From NCBI GenBank assembly GCA_001544655.2, contig FCOD02000030.1, forward strand, positions 1 to 64,000: 64,000 bases of DNA. Direction: 5' to 3'. Source of the DNA: Caballeronia turbans. Its GTDB lineage: Bacteria > Pseudomonadota > Gammaproteobacteria > Burkholderiales > Burkholderiaceae. The translations under genes and the position numbers were made by a program. Below, in pieces: positions 41,972 through 49,580 of the stretch. The notes under the pieces were generated by a model. That model had not been told where the DNA came from, ran no database searches, and was given only the letters and a program-made list of their open reading frames with translations. Every line of letters begins with the position of its first letter. Position 1 is the first letter of the stretch.

Positions 41972-42086
41972 CGGCGTGCAGAGCGCGCGCGGTATCGTGA
42001 ACCACGCACGCGAGAAAGTGCGTGATGGATGTGTCGAAAGACGACTTTCCCTCATGTTCCGATCACTTAGCCGCCTGGAGATGAAG

Positions 42087-42779
42087 ATGCAAGCACGCGA
42101 CGTAATGACTACCTCTGTCGTTTCCGTGACGCCCGATACGACGGTGCACGAACTGGCGATGTTGCTGACGAAGCACCGTATCAGCGCCGCACCTGTCGTC
42201 GATCAGGAACAGCATGTCGTCGGCATGATCAGCGAGGGCGACCTGCTCCATCGCGAGGAGATCGATACCGAGAAGACGCCGTCTCGCCGGTCCTGGTGGC
42301 TCGAGATGCTGGGCTCGGATAGCGGCGCGGAAGACTACATCAGGTCGCACGCGCGCAAGGTGGGCGAGATCATGAGTCGCGACCCCATCTGTGTCAGCGA
42401 GGACGCATCGCTCACCGAGATTGCTTCGGTGCTCGAAAGCCATCACATCAAGCGCGTGCCTGTGTTGCGCGAAGGGCGCGTCGTGGGCATCGTGAGCCGT
42501 TCGAATCTCGTGCAGGCGCTGGCTTCCGCGTTCGTTGAGCCGCGGGCTCCCGCGACGAGCGATGCGGAAATCCGCGCAATGCTCATGGGCGAGCTCGCCG
42601 GACGCGGCTGGGCGTTCCCGGGGCGCAATATCGTCGTGCGCGATGGCGTGGTGCATCTGTGGGGCACTGTCTGGTCGAGCGATCAACTGGATGCCATGCG
42701 CATCGCGTCGGAGAGCATTCCGGGCGTCAAGCGGGTGGAGGATCACACCATCCCGTACCCGATCATGCCGGGCATCTGA
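42087..42779 (+). CDS. CBS-pair protein with C-terminal BON domain
   Basis: 230 aa from the ATG at 42087; CTGGAG sits 6 bases upstream, whereas it directly abuts the earlier ATG at 42081. CBS 1: MQARDVMTTSVVSVTPDTTV to VVGMISEGDLLHRE; CBS 2: VGEIMSRDPICVSEDASLTE to GRVVGIVSRSNLVQAL. Then a BON domain: IVVRDGVVHLWGTVWSSDQL to PGVKRVEDHTI. CBS pairs sense adenine nucleotides and BON domains bind membranes, so it may sense energy charge at the membrane. Followed 62 bp later by the small protein at 42842. Confidence 0.88.
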   Translation: MQARDVMTTSVVSVTPDTTVHELAMLLTKHRISAAPVVDQEQHVVGMISEGDLLHREEIDTEKTPSRRSWWLEMLGSDSGAEDYIRSHARKVGEIMSRDPICVSEDASLTEIASVLESHHIKRVPVLREGRVVGIVSRSNLVQALASAFVEPRAPATSDAEIRAMLMGELAGRGWAFPGRNIVVRDGVVHLWGTVWSSDQLDAMRIASESIPGVKRVEDHTIPYPIMPGI

Positions 42780-42841
42780 GCTTGCGTGGGCACGGCGTCA
42801 TCGCGCGCCGTGCGATTGGCTACGAGCCGAGGAGTGCATCC

Positions 42842-43114
42842 ATGATTCAGGAATTAACGCTCGACGCACCGGTATGTTGCGAGGGCGGCTGCGTCCAATT
42901 CACCGGCAGTCTGGACGGAAGACCGCAGACCTTCCGCGTCGAGGGCGACGTGTTTCGCGAGTTGTTGCAGGTCAGGCATCTCGACGAAGCAAGCATGAAG
43001 AATCTCTTCATGGCCGACCCGGAGCACTTTCTGTTCGTCGCGGCCCGCAAGCTCGGCGAGCTGGGTCCGAGCAACGCGCCCATTCACTTGACGCTTGCCG
43101 ATCTGCTTCGTTGA
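42842..43114 (+). CDS. Small uncharacterised Cys-bearing protein
   Basis: 90 aa. APVCCEGGCVQFTGSLDGRP, then QTFRVEGDVFRELLQVRHLDEASMKNLFMADPEHFLFVAA: a CCEGGC cluster near the N-terminus, a beta-hairpin around GSLDG, then helices. The layout faintly recalls DUF1488, but the ALxxHFGA motif is missing. It is probably in one transcript with the CBS-BON gene. The three Cys within six residues could bind a metal or sense redox state. Confidence 0.62.
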   Translation: MIQELTLDAPVCCEGGCVQFTGSLDGRPQTFRVEGDVFRELLQVRHLDEASMKNLFMADPEHFLFVAARKLGELGPSNAPIHLTLADLLR

Positions 43115-43133
43115 AGGCGACGGGTCCGTCCGG

Positions 43134-43973
43134 TCAGTACGACATCAGGACCGGAAGCTCGGCTTCGCGGAGCACGGCCCGCGTGAAGCCGCCAAGGAGT
43201 GTTTCGCGCACGCGGCCATGGTGAAATGCGCCCATGACGAGCAGTCGCGCGCTCTGCGATTTCAGATAGGAGGTCAATGCCTCCTCGACATGTGCGCCCC
43301 GCGGGACGGAGAGTTCGATGACGTTCGCGCGAACCGCGTGCCGGATCAGGCTTCGCGCGAGGTCCGACGCGGCGCGCCCGTCGCCGAGCGGCGGGTCTCG
43401 GTCAGTGCGGATAGATACGATGTCCACGCGCCTCGCCCTTGAGAGCAACGGCAGTGCATCGTAAGCGGCGCGCGCGGCTTCCCGGCTGCCGTCCCATGCG
43501 ATGACCGCCGTCGCACCGAGCGGGCTCGGCGAGTTCTTGCAGGGCCAAACCAGTACCGGGCCGCCCGCACCCATGATCGTGCTTTCGGGAAAGCGGTCGG
43601 CGAGATAGGCGTCGGGCTCGTCCGGATCATGTTGTCCCACGATGGTGAGATCGGCGCAGCGCGCATGATCGATGACCGAAGATCCTCCGGTCATTTCGCT
43701 TGCCCGCCAGTCGTGCTCCACTTTGGTCGACGCGAGGCGCACGCGGAACATGTGCTCGGCGCGCTCGCGCCGCTCGCGGCATAGATCCGCAAGCGGCACC
43801 TCGTAGCGGTGCTGGCGATCCGCCTGGTAGTAGAAGCGCGGATCGAGCGTGAATTCGGAGTACACGCCGTACAGATGGGCATCGAAGCGTTCGGCGAGCG
43901 CGACTGCGGCGTCGAGCCGGTGCTTCGCGTGCGTGCCCGTATCGAGTTGCACGACGATCGTCTTGAAGGTCAT
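43134..43973 (-). CDS. Universal stress protein, two-domain form
   Basis: 279 aa from the ATG at 43973 with GAGG upstream. MTFKTIVVQLDTGTHAKHRL and, in the second half, AVIAWDGSREAARAAYDALP mark the two domains; the end is ELPVLMSY. The nucleotide motif is altered (MGAFHHGRVRETLLGGFTR). Same subfamily as 31144 and 32062. It is the last gene of the operon that begins with the nitroreductase gene, 43 bp after the cytochrome c gene. Confidence 0.9.
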   Translation of the reverse strand: MTFKTIVVQLDTGTHAKHRLDAAVALAERFDAHLYGVYSEFTLDPRFYYQADRQHRYEVPLADLCRERRERAEHMFRVRLASTKVEHDWRASEMTGGSSVIDHARCADLTIVGQHDPDEPDAYLADRFPESTIMGAGGPVLVWPCKNSPSPLGATAVIAWDGSREAARAAYDALPLLSRARRVDIVSIRTDRDPPLGDGRAASDLARSLIRHAVRANVIELSVPRGAHVEEALTSYLKSQSARLLVMGAFHHGRVRETLLGGFTRAVLREAELPVLMSY

Positions 43974-44016
43974 GAGAGCCTCACAATCTGCTGTGCGGGT
44001 CATGATGTCGTCCGCT

Positions 44017-44433
44017 TCATTGGCTCAGCACCCACTGAACGAGCTTGTGTGCGTCTTCCCTCGAAAGGGGGCCGCCGCCTCGCCCGGCTGCGGAGGGCAT
44101 CGCCATGTTTCCCCAGTGCGCCTCGCCGCCCTGGCGCAGTTTTTTTTCCAGCATGTCGCTTGCGCCGGGCACGTCGCGGTAGCGGTCGGCAATCTGCTGG
44201 AACGAGGGCGCGCGGAAAGCCGTGTCGACCTTATGGCAAAACATGCAGCGCTGCGCGTCGACGAGCCCGAAAGGTTCCGGCGTCGTGAACGCGAGGCAGG
44301 GGCCGCACACACTCACGCATACGAACGCGCCGAGCGTCCGGGTCACGTGAGAGCGGGCGTGCCGAACCGGGCGGCGCCGATCCGCCTCTGGCTCACGCAA
44401 TGACGCGATCGCAGGCTCGAACATCGTGCTCAC
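44017..44433 (-). CDS. Small c-type cytochrome
   Basis: 138 aa. An Arg-rich N-terminal region leads into a signal (TLGAFVCVSVCGPCLAFT); CMFCH (63-67) binds haem and NMAMPSA provides the axial Met. The middle matches the cytochrome at 35621 closely: APSFQQIADRYRDVPGASDM versus APSFQEIANRYRDDPRAHIM. A paralogue pair. It overlaps the hemerythrin stop by 4 bp. Extra Cys in the signal region (C39, C43, C46) are unusual for this family. Confidence 0.86.
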   Translation of the reverse strand: MSTMFEPAIASLREPEADRRRPVRHARSHVTRTLGAFVCVSVCGPCLAFTTPEPFGLVDAQRCMFCHKVDTAFRAPSFQQIADRYRDVPGASDMLEKKLRQGGEAHWGNMAMPSAAGRGGGPLSREDAHKLVQWVLSQ

Positions 44434-45029
44434 GCGTTCTGATGTGCTTCAGCGACAGCGGGCACCGCATTGGCGATCAGACGATAGAGGCTCGCCAGGC
44501 TCTCGCCTTCGAAAGTCGCCTCGCCGAACGGGTCCAGACGGCGCTCGACGGCCGCATCGAGGCATGCCCAGTCGGCTTCAGTCAGAAAACGTTCGGCGGC
44601 AGGAATGATGACCGTCTCCTCGACGCGCCTGTGGTTCGCGCAAAAGTCGACGTATTGCTCCATCAGCGTGCGCAGACCAAGCAGCACGGCTTCGCCCTTC
44701 AACTCGAAACGGGTGAGCGCGTGCTCGAGATTGCGCAGGCGCACGTCGCCTTCGATATGCTCGCATTGCAGTTCGTCCAGCACGTCGTCGAAGTCGTCCG
44801 TGCGGCTTCTTAGCGCAGCGAAGAGGAAGCGGTCTTCCATCGGGTGATGGAACTGTTCCGGATACTCGCGGATGTAGTAAAGCATTGCGCGCAGCACGAT
44901 GGGATCGGGCGGAGAGCCGCCCTCGCCGAGCATGCGGACGAAGTCGAGCATGGTCTCGGTGACGGAGGCAAGCCGCTTGTGATCGAGACGGATCACGTGT
45001 AGTGCGGCGCGTTCGGTTGTGTCGTTCAT
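44430..45029 (-). CDS. Hemerythrin HHE-domain protein
   Basis: 199 aa from the ATG at 45029 (TGGAG upstream). Four-helix HHE bundle: HVIRLDHKRLASVTETMLDF; REYPEQFHHPMEDRFLFAAL; ELQCEHIEGDVRLRNLEHAL; VDFCANHRRVEETVIIPAAE. The His, Glu and Asp spacing supports a di-iron centre that reversibly binds oxygen or senses it, or traps nitric oxide as in some bacterial relatives. The C-terminus is helical. Middle gene of the minus-strand operon 45712 to 43134. A C-terminal hemerythrin also occurs on the ATPase at 46063. Confidence 0.87.
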   Translation of the reverse strand: MNDTTERAALHVIRLDHKRLASVTETMLDFVRMLGEGGSPPDPIVLRAMLYYIREYPEQFHHPMEDRFLFAALRSRTDDFDDVLDELQCEHIEGDVRLRNLEHALTRFELKGEAVLLGLRTLMEQYVDFCANHRRVEETVIIPAAERFLTEADWACLDAAVERRLDPFGEATFEGESLASLYRLIANAVPAVAEAHQNA

Positions 45030-45049
45030 AGTGGCTCCAGTGCGACCAT

Positions 45050-45712
45050 TCATGGGCTTCGATGAGCGTGCGCGAAGTGTCCGACCGTCTGCGCCAGCAA
45101 GGGGCTCGACCCGACCGGCAGCTTCAGATTGGCCGCGAGCGCCGTGCGGTTCATCCAGCCACGAGCACCCACGGCCAGCCCCACCGAAGCGCAATACAGA
45201 TAGACGTTCTGCACGATCGCGCCGGCGCTTGCATACGCGAAGCTCTCGCGCTGGCGGGCGGGCACGTCCTGCATGCGGTTCAGATCGGCGACATAGACGA
45301 GATCGACGGGCGCATTCGAGAGGAAGTCTTGGTATCCCGTCGTTGCGCGCAGATCGAACGGCGCGGCGAGCACGAGCCGGTGTGCGTCCGGGTCATACCG
45401 ATACGAGCCCGTGGCAAGCAGCACGTAGATATCGATCTCATAGCCGCCGAGCGCGGACGGCGCCGTACGGCCGCCCTCCGCGTCGCGGTTGATGCCATTG
45501 GCGGCCCACAGCAACTCGCCGAGCACATCGAGATTGATGGCTTCATCCGAGAATTCCCGTGAGGTCCGGCGCGCGGCGAGCGCATCCAGCAAGGGCATGC
45601 CGCCGAAGCGCAGCGGCCGGGGAAGAACGATGACGGCGTTCGGCGCCGTGTCGAGCGGACGCGGTGCCGGTGCATTCAGCACGGCGCCGATGCGAAAGAG
45701 CGGTCTGACCAT
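45050..45712 (-). CDS. SagB/ThcOx-type nitroreductase
   Basis: 220 aa from the ATG at 45712. LRFGGMPLLDALAARRTSRE, then LLWAANGINRDAEGGRTAPSALGGYEIDIYVLLA and YASAGAIVQNVYLYCASVGL, then MNRTALAANLKLPVG match the FMN-binding nitroreductase-like SagB family. A longer start at 45781 is possible, but the FNR box at 45787-45800 would then sit within 20 bases of it, so I prefer 45712, which puts a 40-base leader after the predicted start. Neither ATG has a strong ribosome site. Likely an FMN oxidoreductase used in anaerobiosis; substrate unknown. Confidence 0.8.
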   Translation of the reverse strand: MVRPLFRIGAVLNAPAPRPLDTAPNAVIVLPRPLRFGGMPLLDALAARRTSREFSDEAINLDVLGELLWAANGINRDAEGGRTAPSALGGYEIDIYVLLATGSYRYDPDAHRLVLAAPFDLRATTGYQDFLSNAPVDLVYVADLNRMQDVPARQRESFAYASAGAIVQNVYLYCASVGLAVGARGWMNRTALAANLKLPVGSSPLLAQTVGHFAHAHRSP

Positions 45713-45786
45713 GATTGCATGCTCGCCGATGAAAGCATCCGATGAGAGGGAGTTGACTGATTCTTTCACCTCGCGTGACATCGCGA

Positions 45787-45800
45787 TTGATCTGGATCAG
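45787..45800 (-). promoter_or_regulatory. FNR-type box TTGATCTGGATCAG
   Basis: TTGAT-CTGG-ATCAG, last base off consensus. Centred at 45793.5; predicts a start near 45752 for the minus-strand nitroreductase operon. Another box, for the divergent ATPase, is 51 bp away. Confidence 0.68.
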
Positions 45801-45851
45801 TCCGCATGCGCCTGACGGTACCGCTACGCTCGAACGCGCTCCCACTCTCGC

Positions 45852-45892
45852 TTGACTCACATCAACGAATTGCCTGCGCTCAGGCTTATGCT
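45852..45892 (+). promoter_or_regulatory. FNR-type box TTGACTCACATCAA with -10 TATGCT
   Basis: TTGAC-TCAC-ATCAA at 45852-45865, then TATGCT at 45887-45892. The box centre is about 41 bases from a start near 45899-45900, the class II FNR distance. It drives the P-type ATPase-hemerythrin gene; the 160-base leader to 46063 is long. Confidence 0.7.
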
Positions 45893-46062
45893 GGCCCGAA
45901 TCCAACGGACCGATCATGCAGACCCATTGCCCGTCGAAACTTCGGCGAGGCTCGGTGAACTCACCCGGCGCATCGAACGCGAGTCGATGGCACGCCTGCC
46001 GCTCTTTGAAGAGAAGCCCCGCACTCGAACCCTCCTGTCGACGAGAGCAAGCGTCGAATGTC

Positions 46063-48354
46063 ATGTCGAGCAGATCGTCCTCACTTCACTTTTACGTCGT
46101 CGGTGTCGTTGCGCTCGGGCTTGCGGCCGGAGCAGGCCTGTTCACGGCGGGGCGGATCGCCATCGCGCACGCGCTCTGGCTTGCGTGCGTGGCGCCATCG
46201 TTCGCGATCTTGTGCTTATCGACCGCACAAAAGTTGCGTCGGCGCGAGGCGGGCGTCGATGTCCTCGCGCTGCTCTCGATGGGCGTCGCTGCTCTTACCG
46301 GCGAATATCTCACCGCGGCAGTCATCTCGCTGATGGTGGCAGGCGGAAGGGCGCTCGAAGCGTTCGGGCAGGCGCGTGCGGGCGCCGAGATGACGGCGTT
46401 GCTCACGCTTGCGCCGAACTATGGGCACCGGTACGAAGCGGGAGAATGGCGTCAGGTCGATCCGGAGGCGATTCGCACGGGAGACCGCTTGCTCGTCCGG
46501 GCCGGAGAGCGGGTGCCGGTAGACGGCACGCTCAAACAGGAAGCGGAACTCGATGAGTCGGCGCTTACCGGCGAGGCGGCCATACGGCCGCGAGGCGCCG
46601 GCGAGCTCATTCAAAGCGGCGTGTTGAACGCGGGCGCGCCGTTCGAAATGATCGCGACAGCGGCGGCGCGTGACAGCACGTTCTCCGGCATCATCCGTAT
46701 GGTCGAAGCGGCGCAACAGGCGCGCAGTCCGACCGCGCGTCTCGCGGATCGATACGCGATATTCTTCGTTCCGCTCACGATCGTCGTCGCGGGCGCATGC
46801 TGGATCTTGACCGGCGACGTGATCCGCGCGCTGGCCGTTCTGGTCGTCGCGACGCCTTGCCCGCTGTTACTCGCCGTGCCCATTGCGATCGTTTCGGGTA
46901 TGTCCGCTTGCGCCAGGCGCGGCGTACTGGTCAAGAGCGGCGACGCCATTGAACGTCTGGCGCGAGCACAGATCCTTTTCTTCGACAAGACTGGCACGCT
47001 GACGAGCGGACGCGCCCGGCTCGTCTCGATCGAGAGCAGTCCCGGCATCGAACCCGAACTCGTTTTGCAACTGGCCGCTTCGCTGGCGCAGGCGTCGGCA
47101 CATGTCGTGGCAGAAGCGCTCACGGTGGCGGCACGCGAGCGCGGCCTCTCGCTCGTTGCGCCGTCGCAGGTCACCGAGTGTCCAGGAGCGGGCGTGATCG
47201 GCACAGTCGATGGCAAGGTCGTGGTCATCGGTTCATTCGCGCATGCAGTCGCCCGGGCGCAAGCTGCGCCGTGGAGCGCTGCGGTCCTGCGCCATCTCGG
47301 TCATGAAGGCGGTTCGGCCGTCTTTGTGGACGTGGACGGCGTGATGGTCGGCGCACTCAGGCTCGCCGATCCCATCCGGCTGGATACGCCCCGTGCATTG
47401 CGCTTGCTCAGACGCGCAGGCATCAGGCGAATCGCCATGCTGACGGGCGACCGGAAGGATGTCGCGGACTGCATCGGCGCGAGTCTGGGCGTCGACGAAG
47501 TCCATGCCGAACAGACGCCCGGCGACAAGCTCTCTTTGATCCGTTCTGCCCGCGCGGAGGGTGTGGTCGTCATGGTCGGCGACGGCGTCAACGATGCGCC
47601 CGCGCTCGCGGCCGCCGATATCGGCGTAGCAATGGGCGCGCGGGGTGCCGCGGCCTCCGCGCAGGCTGCTGACATCGTGCTGCTGACCGATCGGCTCGAC
47701 CGCCTCGTGGAGGGCCTGGAAATCGCCAGACGATGCCAGCACATCGCCGTACAAAGTGCGGCGGCGGGCATGGGATTGTCGATCGCTGCCATGATCGTGG
47801 CAGCGCTCGGTTACCTGAGTCCACCGTACGGCGCTGTGTTGCAGGAAGTGATAGACATCGCCGTGATCGCAAACGCGCTTCGTGTCCTGCACATGAAGTC
47901 CAGGTCGCGCCAGCATGCGCTGCCGCGAGGCGATGCGGAGCGCCTGCGAGCCGCCCACCTCGGACTCGAACCGGTATTGGGTGAAATCAGGCGTCTCGCT
48001 GAAGGTTTGCCTGGGCTTCCGAGGCAAGCAGTCTCGGCGGAGCTGGAAAGAATCAACGAACTCCTGGTGCGTGTTCTGCTGGCGCACGAGAAGGAGGACG
48101 ATATCCGTCTGTATCCAGACCTCGCCAGGCGGCTCGGCGGTGAAGACCCCATGGCGGCGATGGCCGGCACTCACGCGGAGATCTTTCGCACTGTTCACGT
48201 GTTACGGCGCATAGCGGCCGATCTTCCGGCAGACGGACCGGACGAACGGTGCGTACGAGAGTTGCAGCGACTGCTGTACGTCCTCGATGCCGTCGTCCGC
48301 CTGCACTGCGCGCAGGAGGACGAGCTTTTTCATGCACTCGATGACAGCGCCTGA
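46063..48354 (+). CDS. P1B-type heavy-metal ATPase with C-terminal hemerythrin domain
   Basis: 763 aa from the ATG at 46063; the N-terminal boundary is uncertain because an in-frame ATG at 45916 also exists. Motifs: actuator TGEA (169-172), ion-binding ATPCPLLLA with C266-P267, phosphorylated D308 in DKTGT, hinge GDGVNDAPA from 506. The HP dipeptide diagnostic of P1B pumps is H347-V348. There is no N-terminal HMA metal-binding domain. From about 633 to the end lies a hemerythrin-like four-helix segment with H675 (AHEKED), H704 (THAEIF), H748 and nearby acidic residues. So a metal exporter or importer joined to a di-iron oxygen/NO-sensing module. Metal specificity cannot be read from the motifs. 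Confidence 0.84.
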   Translation: MSSRSSSLHFYVVGVVALGLAAGAGLFTAGRIAIAHALWLACVAPSFAILCLSTAQKLRRREAGVDVLALLSMGVAALTGEYLTAAVISLMVAGGRALEAFGQARAGAEMTALLTLAPNYGHRYEAGEWRQVDPEAIRTGDRLLVRAGERVPVDGTLKQEAELDESALTGEAAIRPRGAGELIQSGVLNAGAPFEMIATAAARDSTFSGIIRMVEAAQQARSPTARLADRYAIFFVPLTIVVAGACWILTGDVIRALAVLVVATPCPLLLAVPIAIVSGMSACARRGVLVKSGDAIERLARAQILFFDKTGTLTSGRARLVSIESSPGIEPELVLQLAASLAQASAHVVAEALTVAARERGLSLVAPSQVTECPGAGVIGTVDGKVVVIGSFAHAVARAQAAPWSAAVLRHLGHEGGSAVFVDVDGVMVGALRLADPIRLDTPRALRLLRRAGIRRIAMLTGDRKDVADCIGASLGVDEVHAEQTPGDKLSLIRSARAEGVVVMVGDGVNDAPALAAADIGVAMGARGAAASAQAADIVLLTDRLDRLVEGLEIARRCQHIAVQSAAAGMGLSIAAMIVAALGYLSPPYGAVLQEVIDIAVIANALRVLHMKSRSRQHALPRGDAERLRAAHLGLEPVLGEIRRLAEGLPGLPRQAVSAELERINELLVRVLLAHEKEDDIRLYPDLARRLGGEDPMAAMAGTHAEIFRTVHVLRRIAADLPADGPDERCVRELQRLLYVLDAVVRLHCAQEDELFHALDDSA

Positions 48355-48368
48355 GCAACGTGCAGCAC

Positions 48369-49316
48369 TTAGCCGAATGCGGAGTTGACGAGCAATAGCG
48401 GTGTGCACGTGATGCCCACCACGCGGCGCGCAACGCTGCCGAGCACCCAGCGCGCGGCTCCGCGCCGGCCATGCGTGCCCATGACGAGCAGGTCGGCACG
48501 CCACGCGTTCGCCTCGCGCACGATTGTATGAGCGATATCGTCCCTGCACTGGCTGGTGCTCACGATCTCAGCGGTTTTGTGTCCGGGAACGTGATCGAGC
48601 ACGCGTCGCGCGATCGTCATGGCCGACTTGCCTTCTGCCATGAATGCTTCTTCGAACAAGGCAAAGGGCAGAGGATTGTCGAACCGCGCGGCTTTGTCGA
48701 TGACGTAGATCGTTTTTATGCAAGTTTCCGATGTCGCGAACTTCGCGCCCACGCGAAGCGCCGGAACGACCTCGGTGCTGCCGTCGACAGCGAAGAGAAT
48801 GCGCCGCGGACCTTTCTCATCCGTCGCTGCGAAAGACTCCGGAACGATCAGGAGAGGCAGCTTGACATTGGCGGTCAGCGGCTCGGCTACGTTGCCTTCG
48901 ATCCAGCGCAGCAATCCGTGATGCTGACGCGCACCGATGACCAGCAGATCCGCATTCCACTTCGTCGCTACTTCAGCGATCGCATGCACGACGTCCCCAC
49001 CTTGCTTCGATAATTCGACAAGCTCGGTATCGGCATGAAGTCCATGCCCGGCGAATTGCGCCTGGGCGTGACGCAGCATTTCGCGGCCGCTTTCGATCAG
49101 ATCGCGGCGGACCGAGTCGAGTGAAAGCGGGATTCTGTCCGGAAGCGGCAGCGGTACATACGGGTTATCGACCACGCTGACAAGACGCACGAACGTGCCG
49201 GGTGAGACGAAGCTGCAAGCGTAGCGAAGCGCGTTCTCCGATGCAGGCGACGTGTCGAGGGCGATCAGTACTCGTCGCGGCCGATAGGCCTCGGCCTTAT
49301 CTTCAGTGGGTTCCAT
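48369..49316 (-). CDS. Tandem universal stress protein, two UspA domains
   Basis: 315 aa from the ATG at 49316, chosen since the box at 49396 predicts a start near 49361, which rules out the ATG at 49370. Domain 1: RRVLIALDTSPASENALRYA; domain 2: RRILFAVDGSTEVVPALRVG. Domain 2 keeps GTHGRRGAARWVLGSVARRV; domain 1 has IGARQHHGLLRWIEGNVAEP, again the RQHHGLxRW variant. Close partner of the gene at 40984. No good ribosome site is visible at either start. It converges with the ATPase gene, 14 bp apart. Confidence 0.9.
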   Translation of the reverse strand: MEPTEDKAEAYRPRRVLIALDTSPASENALRYACSFVSPGTFVRLVSVVDNPYVPLPLPDRIPLSLDSVRRDLIESGREMLRHAQAQFAGHGLHADTELVELSKQGGDVVHAIAEVATKWNADLLVIGARQHHGLLRWIEGNVAEPLTANVKLPLLIVPESFAATDEKGPRRILFAVDGSTEVVPALRVGAKFATSETCIKTIYVIDKAARFDNPLPFALFEEAFMAEGKSAMTIARRVLDHVPGHKTAEIVSTSQCRDDIAHTIVREANAWRADLLVMGTHGRRGAARWVLGSVARRVVGITCTPLLLVNSAFG

Positions 49317-49395
49317 GTTCGTATATCGGGCAGTCGTCTCGGCGTGCCCTTCTGTATGCGATAGCACCATCTTGATTGCGCCCGCGTCGGGGAGG

Positions 49396-49409
49396 TTGAT
49401 CTAGATCAG
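49396..49409 (-). promoter_or_regulatory. FNR-type box TTGATCTAGATCAG
   Basis: TTGAT-CTAG-ATCAG, perfect but for the last base. Predicts a start near 49361 for the tandem USP gene and near 49444 for the AI-2E-family gene on the other strand (start 49581), so it may serve both. Confidence 0.68.
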
Positions 49410-49580
49410 ATCGGCGCAGCTTGCGATCGCATCATGATGGATGGAAGGCGGACCAACTGGCCGGTTCGCCTGCACCGTCTTGCGTCAGATTTCTGCTAAG
49501 CGGCGCGTCAGGTTCATATCGGCGCTGACACTCAACCCGACGCTCCGCTCCGATAGCGGCGATATAGCGGCAATAGCGAA

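Noticed and set aside
45852-46062. Alternative, more protein-like frame ahead of the ATPase (ARLGELTRRIERESMARLPL, then FEEKP)
   Set aside because: It lacks a start codon after the predicted transcription start except at 45987, shows no family match, and does not join the ATPase without a frameshift. I kept it only as a reason for caution about the ATPase N-terminus.
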